Below are positions 1 through 8,659 of a DNA stretch of 29,486 nt, piece by piece (position 1 is the first letter of the stretch; each line of letters opens with the position of its first letter). The DNA is from an uncultured Bdellovibrio sp. GTDB taxonomy: Bacteria; Bdellovibrionota; Bdellovibrionia; Bdellovibrionales; Bdellovibrionaceae. The notes under the pieces were generated by a model. The model had not been told where the DNA came from and did not search any database. It saw only the letters and a list, made by a program, of their open reading frames with translations. Position numbers and translations under genes: made by a program. Location of the stretch: the NCBI RefSeq assembly GCF_946478835.1, contig NZ_CAMLDV010000029.1:1-29486 (forward strand), read 5' to 3'.

Positions 1-842
1 TCCTTCTTGAAGGTGTTCCGGGCTTGGCGAAAACTCTGACAATTGCCACGGTTTCAAAATCCATCTCTCTTGATTTCCAAAGAATCCAATTCACTCCCGA
101 TCTTTTGCCGACAGACTTGATTGGTACGATGATCTTTAACCCCAAATCAGGGGAGTTTGCTCCACGCAAAGGTCCGATCTTCACAAACATCGTTTTGGCC
201 GATGAGATCAACCGTGCGCCGGCAAAAGTGCAGTCCGCGCTTCTTGAGGCCATGGCGGAAAAACAAGTGACGATCGGTGAAGAATCTTACCGACTTTCAA
301 ATCCATTCTTGGTTCTAGCGACACAAAATCCGCTGGAGCAAGAGGGAACGTATCCACTTCCTGAAGCGCAGATGGACCGCTTCATGTTCAAGATCAACGT
401 CGTTTACCCAGGAAAGGGCGAGGAGCTAGAGATCCTCAACCGCATGGGTACGAATGACAAACCAGAAGTGAATGCGGTGATTTCAAAAGAAGATCTTTTG
501 CGCGCCTCTCAACGTGCGGATCAAATCTATGTTGATAATAAAATTAAAAACTACATCGTTGAAATCATCATGGCGTCTCGTAAGCCGGGTGAATACGGTC
601 TAAGCCGTATCGCAAATCTGATCAATGTTGGTGGTTCACCGCGTGCAACGATCAGCTTGTATCGTGCAGCGAAAGCGCATGCGTTCTTGCGCGGTCGCGG
701 TTATGTGACGGCGGAAGACGTGAAGGCCATTGCTTACCACGTGATGAGACATCGTTTGATTCTGACTTACGAAGCGGAAGCGGAAAACATCAAAACGGAT
801 GACATCATCAAAGAAATCTTGAGCCAAATTGAGGTGCCGTAG
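1..842 (+). CDS. moxR: MoxR-family AAA+ ATPase (5' truncated by window edge)
   Basis: MoxR-type AAA+ ATPase, expected to act as a chaperone-like motor on the vWA proteins encoded downstream. The reading frame is already open at base 3, and the gene begins upstream of the window. The 279 visible residues start just before Walker A (GVPGLAKT). They continue through Walker B (LADEINRAP), sensor 1 (LATQNP) with the following [10 protein letters not shown] block, and the sensor 2 motif GGSPRA, then a helical lid ending at TAG. The usual family length is about 320-330 residues, so roughly 40-50 N-terminal residues are missing. The TTG at 24 lies inside Walker A and is not a start. The stop overlaps the GTG of the next gene (TAGTG), which indicates translational coupling. 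Family assignment is secure; the client proteins are inferred from the operon. Confidence 0.95.
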   Translation, partial: LLEGVPGLAKTLTIATVSKSISLDFQRIQFTPDLLPTDLIGTMIFNPKSGEFAPRKGPIFTNIVLADEINRAPAKVQSALLEAMAEKQVTIGEESYRLSNPFLVLATQNPLEQEGTYPLPEAQMDRFMFKINVVYPGKGEELEILNRMGTNDKPEVNAVISKEDLLRASQRADQIYVDNKIKNYIVEIIMASRKPGEYGLSRIANLINVGGSPRATISLYRAAKAHAFLRGRGYVTAEDVKAIAYHVMRHRLILTYEAEAENIKTDDIIKEILSQIEVP

Positions 843-1711
843 TGAGTTTACCTCCTGAGGTCTTAAAGAAAGTTAAACTCTTAGAGATCAACACAAGAAA
901 ACTTGTGAACAATCTCTTTGCGGGTGAATATCACACGGCCTTTAAAGGCCAAGGGATGACTTTCGCGGATTTCAGGGAGTACGTGCCAGGCGATGACGTC
1001 CGAAGTATTTCATGGCCTCTCACCGCGCGCACAGGAAAACCTTACATCAAAACATTTGAAGAAGAGCGTGAGCTGACGTTGATCCTTGCAATCGACGTGA
1101 GTGGTTCCAGTGATTTCGGAACAGGTCCTTATTTTAAAGGCGAAGTGATGACTCACATGGCGGCCCTTCTTGCGTTTTCTGCTGTGAAGAACAACGACCA
1201 AATCGGTTTGTTGTTATTCAGCGATCAAGTGGAGCATTTTGTTCCGCCCAAAAAAGGCCGTGGACACGTGCATCGTCTTTTGCGCGATTTGTTCTACTAC
1301 AAACCAAAAAGTCATCGCACGAAGTTGTCATCAAGCTTCACGTACCTTCAGGGTATTTTGAAAAAACGTGCGACTGTTTTTGTATTTAGCGATTTTATGG
1401 ATGAAGGCTTTGACCAAAGCTTGCGCCTTTTAGGACGTAAGCATGACGTCGTGGCCTGTGTTGTGAATGATGCGGCGGAATACTCACTTCCCAAAATGGG
1501 CGTGATCGAAGTGCAAGATGCAGAGACCGGAGAAATTCTAACAGTCGATACATCTTCTCCAACATTCCGTGCGCAGTATGAAGAAGCTGTTCAAAAACGT
1601 AAAGAGCAGCGAGATCGTTTATTGCGTTTATCGCAAGTAGAACGTGTGGACGTTAGGTCAAGCGAAGATTATGTGAATCCTCTCGTGGCCTTTTTTAAGA
1701 AGAGAAAGTAA
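842..1711 (+). CDS. DUF58 domain protein
   Basis: A 289-residue DUF58 protein, the usual partner of MoxR ATPases. The family signature is clear around residues 45-60: a REYVPGDDVR block followed by SISW. A vWA-like DVSGS sits at 85-89, so a MIDAS-type metal site is plausible. There is no signal peptide or membrane segment, so it should be cytoplasmic. It starts with GTG overlapping the moxR stop, and its TAA overlaps the next ATG (TAATG). DUF58 proteins are generally placed in MoxR/Bat systems as soluble vWA-like components; the biochemical role is unknown. Family call is strong, function inferred. Confidence 0.93.
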   Translation: MSLPPEVLKKVKLLEINTRKLVNNLFAGEYHTAFKGQGMTFADFREYVPGDDVRSISWPLTARTGKPYIKTFEEERELTLILAIDVSGSSDFGTGPYFKGEVMTHMAALLAFSAVKNNDQIGLLLFSDQVEHFVPPKKGRGHVHRLLRDLFYYKPKSHRTKLSSSFTYLQGILKKRATVFVFSDFMDEGFDQSLRLLGRKHDVVACVVNDAAEYSLPKMGVIEVQDAETGEILTVDTSSPTFRAQYEEAVQKRKEQRDRLLRLSQVERVDVRSSEDYVNPLVAFFKKRK

Positions 1712-2604
1712 TGGCAACTTTGCAGTGTAAAATGGAAATGCCCTCTGTCGAAGGGCTTAAAGACAACGAACTCACCGTCGGGCGAGAGTTTCTTATGGTC
1801 TGCGACGGGGAGGTTCCTAAAGATCTGGTACAAGAAAAGTTGCATTTCGTTTTAAAGCCGGAAGAAAAATATCAAATTCATCTTTTGGGTTTCGAGTTTA
1901 GATCTCCAACACAAGTGGATATCAAAGCGACGGCTTACAAAGCAGGAAATTTTCAATATCAAGATTTGCAACTGACCGATGGAACTCAAACGGTCAGCTT
2001 GGGACCTGTGCAGTATGTTGTGCAAAGTGTTTTGCCGCCACAACAACCAGGTCAGCCTCCTGTGCAACAAGAACCATTTGGTCCGATTGGACCCGTGTCT
2101 TTGTCAGTGCCGATACTTTATTGGGCGATTTTGGCAGGAGTGATTGGTTTATTCATTCTTCTTTGCGTGAGCAAAATCTATCGTGTCGTGCAAAGACGAA
2201 ACATGCTCGAGCGTTTAAAAGAACACGATTCAGCTTTAACTCCTTTAGCGCAGTTTCATCAAAGCATGCGTCGCTTACAAAGAACAAACACCGTGTTCTT
2301 TGGTGGAACCGTAGCAAATAAAGCGGACATCATTCAATGCGTGACGGAAACTCAGCAAATGCTAAAACTTTACGTCACTCGTCGCTACCAAGTTCCTGCC
2401 ATGGAGTGGAGTGATCGTTTGATTTTGAAAGACCTCAAAAAATACAACCACAAGGTTTATGTTGAATACGGCGACGAACTTAAAAAACTTTTAAAAGAGT
2501 ACAGCCGCGGTATTCAAGATAAAGAAAGCGTCACAGAGCAAGATGCCCTCAACATCGCCACTCACTGCCGCCAGCTTGTTGAAAAAATGGAGAGAGTGTC
2601 ATGA
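1711..2604 (+). CDS. One-TM protein of the Bat operon (DUF4381 position)
   Basis: A 297-residue protein I cannot name with certainty. Residues 1-105 look like a beta-rich globular region. Residues 108-128 are a Pro/Gln-rich linker and about 134-156 are a single strongly hydrophobic membrane helix. The remainder is a charged, helical tail. There is no N-terminal signal, and positive residues (RVVQRRN) follow the helix, so the tail is probably cytoplasmic and the N-terminal domain periplasmic. In many MoxR operons the slot between DUF58 and the first vWA gene is held by a DUF4381 membrane protein. The tail here could be the equivalent, with an added N-terminal domain. Start and stop overlap both neighbours (TAATG before, ATGA after). 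Confidence 0.85.
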   Translation: MATLQCKMEMPSVEGLKDNELTVGREFLMVCDGEVPKDLVQEKLHFVLKPEEKYQIHLLGFEFRSPTQVDIKATAYKAGNFQYQDLQLTDGTQTVSLGPVQYVVQSVLPPQQPGQPPVQQEPFGPIGPVSLSVPILYWAILAGVIGLFILLCVSKIYRVVQRRNMLERLKEHDSALTPLAQFHQSMRRLQRTNTVFFGGTVANKADIIQCVTETQQMLKLYVTRRYQVPAMEWSDRLILKDLKKYNHKVYVEYGDELKKLLKEYSRGIQDKESVTEQDALNIATHCRQLVEKMERVS

Positions 2605-3611
2605 CCTATCATTCTCTCTGGGCTTTTTGGTTTCTTCTTCCTTTGGTTCTGATTTTAGCTTGGACGTTGTGGAATCGTAAAAAGAAGACACCGACGTTGC
2701 AGTTTGGTTCTGTCGCTCTTTTAAAGACAGTAACACCAAGCCTGCGCACGCGTTTGATGAATCTTCCGACCTTCTTAAAGGCTTTGGGTATTGTTCTTGC
2801 GATCATGGCGCTTGCGCGTCCGCAAACTATGAACACGAAGATCAAGAAAAACGTTGAGGGGATCGACATCGTGATCTGCCTTGACGTTTCAGACAGTATG
2901 TTGATCGAAGACATGAAGCCTTTGAATCGTCTTGAGTCAGCAAAAGACACCATCAAAAAATTCATCGAAGGCCGTTCTTCAGATCGTATCGGTCTTGTGG
3001 TGTTTGCCGGTGAGTCTTTTACTTTGGTTCCGCCGACTTTGGATTATCAATTGATCATTCAACGTGTGGGTGAAATCACGAGTGCTTCGAGTGCCAAAAT
3101 CAAGGATGGAACAGCCTTGGGTGTCTCGATGGCCAACGCCGCTGGTCGCTTAAAAGACTCTCAGGCAAAAAGCCGCGTCATGATTTTCATGACAGACGGG
3201 GAGAACAATTCAGGAACCATCGATCCAGAGACGGGCCTTGAGATCGCAAAAGGCTACGGCATTAAAGTTTATTCCATTGGTATCGGTAAAGACGGTCCCA
3301 CAAGAATTCCCGTTTACTCCCGTGATATCTTCGGTCAAAAAGTCAAAACGTATCAGCCGTTTGAAAGTACCGTGAATGAAGAACTGCTTGAACGCATGGC
3401 CAAAGACACGGGCGGCAAATACTATCGTGCGACCAATGAAGGCGCCTTGCAGAGAATCTTTAACGACATCGATAATCTTGAAAAAACAAAGATCGACGTG
3501 AATAAATTCACAAACTACACCGAGCAATTCCCGCCTTATCTTGTGATGGGCATTATTCTGTATCTTGCGGGCTTGTTGCTTGGAAGATCTTGGTTAAGGA
3601 GGGTGCCATAA
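2601..3611 (+). CDS. batA: BatA-like vWA membrane protein
   Basis: A 336-residue BatA-type protein with two N-terminal membrane helices (about 5-23 and 57-75), a vWA domain (about 88-295) and a C-terminal helix (about 312-331). The short LARPQ block just after the second helix is characteristic of Bat proteins. The MIDAS motif is intact: DVSDS at 95-99, with a TDGENN block further on. The vWA domain should face the periplasm and bind a divalent metal. The start overlaps the previous stop as ATGA. The gene is followed by a clear Shine-Dalgarno (aaggaggg, about 3596-3603) for batB inside its own 3' end. Bat proteins are linked to aerotolerance and envelope stress resistance in Bacteroides and Leptospira; the role here is inferred. 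Confidence 0.93.
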   Translation: MTYHSLWAFWFLLPLVLILAWTLWNRKKKTPTLQFGSVALLKTVTPSLRTRLMNLPTFLKALGIVLAIMALARPQTMNTKIKKNVEGIDIVICLDVSDSMLIEDMKPLNRLESAKDTIKKFIEGRSSDRIGLVVFAGESFTLVPPTLDYQLIIQRVGEITSASSAKIKDGTALGVSMANAAGRLKDSQAKSRVMIFMTDGENNSGTIDPETGLEIAKGYGIKVYSIGIGKDGPTRIPVYSRDIFGQKVKTYQPFESTVNEELLERMAKDTGGKYYRATNEGALQRIFNDIDNLEKTKIDVNKFTNYTEQFPPYLVMGIILYLAGLLLGRSWLRRVP

Positions 3612-4675
3612 TGTTTCGCTTTGAAAACTTAGCGGCATTCAATTATCTGTGGCTGATTCCGATCATTATCGTTGTCGGTTTCTTTTTTGATCGCAGATCT
3701 AAAAAACGTATGGAGACTGCGATTGGTTCGCGTCTTTATCCGTTTCTTTCGAGTTCCGTTTCAAATAAAAAGCGCGCAATTAAAACGACCTTGCAAGTTT
3801 TGGCTGTGTTCTTTTTTGTTTTGGCACTGGCAAGACCACAAATGGGCGAAAGCCAACAAGAAGTCAAAAGCGAAGGCGTTGAAATCATTTTCGCGGTCGA
3901 CGTTTCTGAAAGTATGATGGCCGAAGACGTAAAGCCTTCTCGCTTGGCGCAAGCTAAAGCAGAACTCAGTCGTTTGATTGATCTTATGCCTGGAAACAAA
4001 GTCGGTGTCGTGGCCTTTGCAGGATCAGCAGCACTGTTATCACCTCTGACGAATGATCCGGGCGCAATTAAAATGTACTTGGAATCTTTAGAACCAAGTT
4101 CTGTTTCTTCTCAAGGTACAAATTTTACGGAAGCTTTAAAAGTTTCTAAAGAAGCTTTTGAGCGCGGTGGTGTGACCACGGATGAAACAGTGAAAGTCAC
4201 GCGTGTGATTTTATTTGCCTCCGACGGGGAAGATCACGAACCCGGTGCTTATGAAGAAGCGAAGAAGCTGGCTGGTGAAGGCATTCGCATTTTCTCTTTG
4301 GCGTACGGAACTGAAAAAGGTGGTGCTATTCCTGTGCGTGATGGAATGGGTTTCCTTAAAGGTTATAAAAAAGATCGCCAAGGTCAGACCATTTTAACAA
4401 CAGTGAAGGGTGACGCCTTAAGAGCGTTGGCCGAAGCTGGTAAAGGCAGTTTTTATTTTGCAACTTTCGGTGGCGATCAAACGAAACATTTGGTTGAAGA
4501 CATCACGAAGCTTGAAAAAACTCAGTTTGATTCCACAGTGGCAACGCAATACGAAGAGAGATTCCAAACAGTCTTGCTAATTGGAATCATCATTGCCTTG
4601 CTGGAACTTTTCCTTGGCGAAAGACGCATGGGCTTCCGCTTCTGGAAAGGCCGCTACGAGGTGCCACCAGCATGA
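3611..4675 (+). CDS. batB: BatB-like vWA membrane protein
   Basis: A 354-residue paralogue of the preceding gene, with the same plan: helices about 10-25 and 60-75, the LARPQ block, a vWA domain, and a C-terminal helix near the end (LLIGIIIALLELFL). MIDAS residues D97, S99 and S101 are present in DVSES, and the SDGEDHE block is the later metal-site loop. I chose the ATG at 3611 because the aaggaggg sequence at about 3596-3603 is well placed for it. An in-frame TTG 21 bases earlier has no such site. The start overlaps the batA TAA by one base, and the stop overlaps batC as ATGA. It probably forms a hetero-oligomeric complex with BatA. Confidence 0.93.
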   Translation: MFRFENLAAFNYLWLIPIIIVVGFFFDRRSKKRMETAIGSRLYPFLSSSVSNKKRAIKTTLQVLAVFFFVLALARPQMGESQQEVKSEGVEIIFAVDVSESMMAEDVKPSRLAQAKAELSRLIDLMPGNKVGVVAFAGSAALLSPLTNDPGAIKMYLESLEPSSVSSQGTNFTEALKVSKEAFERGGVTTDETVKVTRVILFASDGEDHEPGAYEEAKKLAGEGIRIFSLAYGTEKGGAIPVRDGMGFLKGYKKDRQGQTILTTVKGDALRALAEAGKGSFYFATFGGDQTKHLVEDITKLEKTQFDSTVATQYEERFQTVLLIGIIIALLELFLGERRMGFRFWKGRYEVPPA

Positions 4676-5424
4676 AGCACTTAAATATTTTTAAAAAGCT
4701 TCAAGCTTTAGCAGTCATTCTTATTCTTTCTGGATGTGGTCCTGGAAGACCTCATCTAAAAACGTTGGAACTCAATCGTGAGGGGAATAATGCGATCAAA
4801 GGGCAAACTTATCCGGTAGCGATGGATAAGTACATCGAGGCTCTTCGTTATGATCCTTTCGTTGGGCAGTTGCATTTGAATCTTGGTCTGTCTCTCGAAG
4901 GACTTCAGCAAGCGGATAAAGCCGTTCAGTCTTATAAAGAAGCTGAAAAGCTTGCGGAAAAAGAAAAGAATTTCCCGTTGATGTTTATGGCGCGCTTTAA
5001 TCAAGCGCAGCTTTTAGGCAAAGCAAAAAAAGTGGATGAAGCGTTAGCGATGTATCAAAAAGCTTTGGAAATCATTCCTTCCTCGAAGGAAGCAAAAACT
5101 AATATTGAGCTTTTAACTCAAGCTCAACAAGGTGGCGGTGACGGTCAGAATCAAGACCAAAAAAATCAGCAGCAAGGTCAACAGAACCAGCAGCAGAAAC
5201 CGCAAGATGGTAAAGATCAAAAAGATAAAGACAAAAAAGATGAGCCCAAAGAGGGGCCGAAGCAGCAGTCTCCCAAATACAAACCTCGTCCATTCCAAGG
5301 AAAAGAACTTTCCGAGGGCGATGTGAAAAAAATCTTAGGGGAGCTGAAGCAGCAAGAGGAAAAAATCCGTGCGGAGTACAACCGCAAGGAAGTCAAGGAG
5401 CAGCCTCGTGACAAAGACTGGTAA
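4672..5424 (+). CDS. batC: BatC-like TPR lipoprotein
   Basis: A 250-residue TPR protein. A basic N-terminus leads into a lipobox (LSGC) with lipidated Cys22, so this copy should be anchored as a lipoprotein. Residues about 35-150 form TPR-like helical pairs. About 155-200 are a Gln/Lys/Asp-rich low-complexity linker. The C-terminus (ELSEGDVKKIL, then a Gln/Glu-rich helix, ending in DKDW) is the conserved BatC tail. The ATGA overlap with batB and the downstream GTG start of batD inside its 3' end show strict coupling. TPR domains usually scaffold protein complexes, and here the likely partners are the BatA/BatB vWA domains. Confidence 0.9.
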   Translation: MKHLNIFKKLQALAVILILSGCGPGRPHLKTLELNREGNNAIKGQTYPVAMDKYIEALRYDPFVGQLHLNLGLSLEGLQQADKAVQSYKEAEKLAEKEKNFPLMFMARFNQAQLLGKAKKVDEALAMYQKALEIIPSSKEAKTNIELLTQAQQGGGDGQNQDQKNQQQGQQNQQQKPQDGKDQKDKDKKDEPKEGPKQQSPKYKPRPFQGKELSEGDVKKILGELKQQEEKIRAEYNRKEVKEQPRDKDW

Positions 5425-7390
5425 TTTTTTATTCTTCCTTAGTTTTTTATTCTGTGGATTTTTCGCACATGCCGCAGGTACGACGGTTCAGTCTTCTGTG
5501 GACCGCAACGAAATGGGTGTGGGGGACACGTTTACGCTCACAGTTTCCGTTGTTTCAACAGATGACGTCGATGTGCAAGATCCGCGCATTCCTGATTTGG
5601 ACGGTTTTGATTTGCTTAATAACTGGCAGTCCACGGCCGTTGCGCAAAAACTAGTGAACACTTCTAAAGGCATGCAGTTTGAAACTCAAAGACGTAAAGA
5701 GTTTCACTATATGTTAAGTGCAAAACGTCAAGGCACTCTAAGTGTTTCTTCATTTGAAGTTGTCGTGAACGGAAAAGTTTTCCGCACACAACCCATCGTG
5801 ATTAAAGTGGGTGGTCAAGGAAGTGGTGGCCAGCTTAAAAAACGTCCTTCGCAAATGCCGGGAATGCCAGGCTCTGAAGATCCGTTTGAAGCCATGGATC
5901 AAGCCGAAGAAGAAATCTTTAATCAGCTTTTAAGACAGCGCCAAAGACTTCTTCAACAACAGATGGGACAGGCTCCGGATGAAAACTTCCCGTCAGCAGC
6001 AACGGGACTTCCTGAAGCGGCATTTAGAAGTCTTCCGACGAATCCCAATGAAGCGTTCTTTATCTCTGTTGAAGTCGATAAGACGGAAGTTTACGAAGGT
6101 GAACAGGTCACTGTGAATTGGTACATCTACACACGTGGCCAGATGGAAACTTTGGATCGTTTGAAGTTCCCAAGTCTTCGCGGCTTCTGGAAAGAAATTA
6201 TCGAAGAAGTTCCATCAATTCAATTCACAGAAGAAATCGTGAACGGCATTCCTTGGAAAAAAGCTTTGCTGGCTTCTCACGCTCTTTTCCCAATCAAAGC
6301 CGGAACTGCGGTGATTGACGAATATAAAATCAAATCTCGCGTGCGCTTGCCGTCACAAGGCTTGGGTGGTTTTTACGGTCGACCTTATGAATACACAAAA
6401 AGTTCAGCGCGTGTTGATATCAAAGTAAAACCTCTGCCTGTTGAAGGTCGTCCTTCTGATTATACGGGAGCCGTGGGGCAGTTTGAAGTTCATGCGAGTG
6501 TTGAGAACAACACGGTTCCTGTGAATCAACCTGTGAGCCTTAAAGTGCGCTTTGAAGGTGCGGGAAATGCAAAACTGATTGATTTGCCAGCTTTGAATTT
6601 GCCGGCAGGACTTGAACAGTATGATACAAAGTCAGAATCCAAGTTCTTTAAAAATGGTCGCAGTTATAAAGAATTTGAAGTGCTTGTGATCCCAAGACAG
6701 GAAGGCGATCTTACGATTCCTGCATTGAGTGTCAGCATGTTTGATCCTCAATCAAAAAAATACTACACAAAATCAACTCAGCCGATCAGTTTGAAAATCG
6801 TCAATAATCCCAACGCTCCGGTAGGATCATCATCGCGAATGGCCGAGGCTGGTAAACCTGCCGCAAAACCCACTGTTGCAGAAAATAGACTTCCCGATCC
6901 GGTGATGGTGTGGGAACCCGCTACACAAGCCAGCGTTCTTTATCGCCCCTGGTTGTGGGCCGTGGTTTACGGCGGAATTTTATTGGGACTTCTTGCCAAA
7001 GCCCAAAGGGAGTTCGGTTGGGGACGCCGTCGCCGCACATTGAAAGAACTTGTGCAAAAACGCTATAAGCAAGTCGACAGTGCGCTTTCTAAAAACGACT
7101 ACCGCAAAGTGGGTGTCGAGATGACGAACATCTTCTATGTGATTTTAGGCGAAGTCGCAGGTGAAGGGGGAGCGTCTCAAGAAATCGAAAGATTGCTGGC
7201 ATTGATGCCACCAAGTTTGCGTCGCGATCACGGCGACGAAATCGCGAAGAACTTCGAAATTTTCCAAACGATGAGTTTTGCGCCTGAAGAAATGTTGGGA
7301 AGCCTTAAAGACACGGCAACAATGAAATCCAATGTTGAACGCGCGAAAAAAGTAATCAGCTCTGTGATCTCAGCGGTGGAAGTAAAATAA
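5408..7390 (+). CDS. batD: BatD protein
   Basis: A 660-residue BatD-family protein. I place the start at GTG 5408, not at the GTG 39 bases upstream. An aaggag at 5395-5400 sits 7 bases before 5408, and translation from there begins directly with a signal peptide (VTKTGN, a Phe/Leu-rich core, then AHA-AG). Tandem beta-sandwich domains fill the periplasmic part, including an NNTVPVNQPVSLKVRFEG segment. One membrane helix lies at about 515-533, followed by a basic cytoplasmic helical tail (GRRRRTLKEL). The gene overlaps batC by 17 bases. It closes the operon and meets a minus-strand gene six bases later. The length of about 660 is at the long end for BatD. Confidence 0.92.
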   Translation: MTKTGNFLFFLSFLFCGFFAHAAGTTVQSSVDRNEMGVGDTFTLTVSVVSTDDVDVQDPRIPDLDGFDLLNNWQSTAVAQKLVNTSKGMQFETQRRKEFHYMLSAKRQGTLSVSSFEVVVNGKVFRTQPIVIKVGGQGSGGQLKKRPSQMPGMPGSEDPFEAMDQAEEEIFNQLLRQRQRLLQQQMGQAPDENFPSAATGLPEAAFRSLPTNPNEAFFISVEVDKTEVYEGEQVTVNWYIYTRGQMETLDRLKFPSLRGFWKEIIEEVPSIQFTEEIVNGIPWKKALLASHALFPIKAGTAVIDEYKIKSRVRLPSQGLGGFYGRPYEYTKSSARVDIKVKPLPVEGRPSDYTGAVGQFEVHASVENNTVPVNQPVSLKVRFEGAGNAKLIDLPALNLPAGLEQYDTKSESKFFKNGRSYKEFEVLVIPRQEGDLTIPALSVSMFDPQSKKYYTKSTQPISLKIVNNPNAPVGSSSRMAEAGKPAAKPTVAENRLPDPVMVWEPATQASVLYRPWLWAVVYGGILLGLLAKAQREFGWGRRRRTLKELVQKRYKQVDSALSKNDYRKVGVEMTNIFYVILGEVAGEGGASQEIERLLALMPPSLRRDHGDEIAKNFEIFQTMSFAPEEMLGSLKDTATMKSNVERAKKVISSVISAVEVK

Positions 7391-7396
7391 CTTCCA

Positions 7397-7942
7397 CTAT
7401 TGCTTGGTATAAAATCTTGGATCCAACTTATCAAAACGGCGCTCCGCAGTTTTTCCGTTTTTAGAAGATGTTGGCATTCCCAAAAATAAATTCATTTTGT
7501 CGCCGTCTGCTTTCAGATCAAAGATGTTATAAAGGATTTCTCCTTCGCGTGGTTGGAAAAAATCATCACAAGTGCGTCCCGTGACGATTTTCTTTTCATT
7601 CGTTTTCCAATCTACAAAACCGCAAAAGCCGATTTGATTGAGGGCTTCACTCACGATTTCCGAAAGAGGCGTGTAAGAAGCTTCAAGGGCTGTCATATCC
7701 ACATTTTTATCTTGAATAGCAGATTTATATTTAACTTCGTAAATGATGTACGGCGTTTGGCAGTTTTCTTCTTCAAAAGCGGTGTGCGTGACTGTCCACA
7801 ATTCATTCTCGGCATTGACTAAAGTTTGAAGGGCATCGCTGTCGTCAACATAGCAAGAACGCAGAAATTTTCCTTGTGGAACGACACTGTCAGCAAGGCT
7901 TTGGAACGGAAATAATAAAAATAAAACCAATAAAGCTTTCAT
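7397..7942 (-). CDS. Exported protein of unknown function
   Basis: A 181-residue protein with a good Sec signal peptide (MKALLVLFLLFPFQSLADS, cleavage near LAD-S). I do not recognise the mature domain. It is mixed alpha/beta with several cysteines (CYVDD, ENCQTP, GFCGF and RTCDDFF), which could form disulfides in the periplasm. No ribosome site is strong. It is convergent with batD (six bases between stops) and divergent from msrB, with 66 bases between the starts. It may be a lineage-specific periplasmic protein. Coding potential is convincing because of the clean signal peptide and the absence of a competing frame. Confidence 0.8.
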   Translation of the reverse strand: MKALLVLFLLFPFQSLADSVVPQGKFLRSCYVDDSDALQTLVNAENELWTVTHTAFEEENCQTPYIIYEVKYKSAIQDKNVDMTALEASYTPLSEIVSEALNQIGFCGFVDWKTNEKKIVTGRTCDDFFQPREGEILYNIFDLKADGDKMNLFLGMPTSSKNGKTAERRFDKLDPRFYTKQ

Positions 7943-8008
7943 AAAGCTGAGCTTATATAAACCCTGCTCAAAATCAAACAGATATAATGAGAAGTGCGAG
8001 GTGTGCTT

Positions 8009-8557
8009 ATGAAAACATTTATATTAGCGGGTCTCCTGTGGGGCCTCGGAGGAGTGGTTATGAGCAAAGATTTCTCTCACTATCATAAACCGGATCCATC
8101 CGTCTTAAAAAGACAGCTCAATTCATTGCAATACGAAGTGACTCAGATGGAAGGAACGGAAAGACCTTTTAACAATAAATATTGGGATAATAAAGAAGAG
8201 GGTATTTACGTCGACATCGTTTCCGGTGAGCCTCTTTTTAGTTCGAAAGACAAATACGATTCAGGAACGGGATGGCCGAGCTTCACAAGACCTTTAGAGG
8301 CAGAGCACATCACAACTAAAGTAGACACTCAACTTTCTTTGCCACGGACAGAGGTTCGCAGCAAATTGGGGGACTCTCATTTAGGACATCTTTTTAATGA
8401 CGGCCCGGGTCCTGATCACAAGCGCTACTGCATGAACTCAGCAGCCCTGCGTTTTATTCCTGTGAAGGATTTGGAAAAAGAAGGTTACGGTGAATACTTG
8501 TCTCTTTTTCAAGAACATAAAAAAGGTGAGCCTGAAGCGGGAGCTCCGGGATATTAA
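8009..8557 (+). CDS. msrB: Peptide-methionine (R)-S-oxide reductase, one-Cys, possibly dual-start
   Basis: MsrB reduces methionine-R-sulfoxide in proteins. The family core is unmistakable: [28 protein letters not shown] and [11 protein letters not shown], with catalytic Cys141 (numbered from 8009). This is the only cysteine in the protein. Both zinc-binding CxxC pairs and any resolving Cys are absent; the first site reads YVDIVSG. The ATG at 8009 (gaggtg at 7998-8003) adds a hydrophobic N-terminus ([17 protein letters not shown]) that could be a signal or anchor. A second in-frame ATG at 8060 has a stronger ribosome site (ggaggag, 8048-8054, five bases away) and would give a 165-residue cytoplasmic form. 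Which start is used is unresolved; both may be. Confidence 0.94.
   Translation: MKTFILAGLLWGLGGVVMSKDFSHYHKPDPSVLKRQLNSLQYEVTQMEGTERPFNNKYWDNKEEGIYVDIVSGEPLFSSKDKYDSGTGWPSFTRPLEAEHITTKVDTQLSLPRTEVRSKLGDSHLGHLFNDGPGPDHKRYCMNSAALRFIPVKDLEKEGYGEYLSLFQEHKKGEPEAGAPGY
8048..8062 (+). promoter_or_regulatory. Strong internal ribosome binding site and second start of msrB
   Basis: The sequence ggaggag at 8048-8054 lies five bases before an in-frame ATG at 8060-8062 (Met18 of the long form). It sits inside the codons of the hydrophobic leader. Translation from here removes the leader exactly and leaves MSKDFSHYH before the catalytic domain. The match to the anti-Shine-Dalgarno is better than that of the upstream start. 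Confidence 0.6.
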
Positions 8558-8625
8558 ATTTTCTCAGTGAGTTTTCGTTTTCCGTCGGAAGTGACGAAGT
8601 GTTTGGCTTTCACAAGTTTTATCTT

Positions 8626-8659
8626 TAGGTTTCTCTCTTCTAAAAAAGGGAGAAACCTA
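8626..8659 (+). promoter_or_regulatory. Hairpin sequestering the ribosome site of the next gene
   Basis: A 14-base-pair stem: taggtttctctctt (8626-8639) pairs with aagggagaaaccta (8646-8659), with one G-U pair and the six-base loop ctaaaa. The right arm contains the only Shine-Dalgarno-like sequence (gggag, 8648-8652) and ends on the A of the ATG at 8659. No T-tract follows on either strand, so a terminator is unlikely. In the mRNA this should block translation initiation unless opened by temperature, protein, small RNA or cleavage. Confidence 0.65.

Noticed and set aside
5369..5407. Earlier GTG start of batD
   Set aside because: It puts 13 charged residues before the signal peptide; GTG 5408 has aaggag seven bases upstream and starts directly at the signal.
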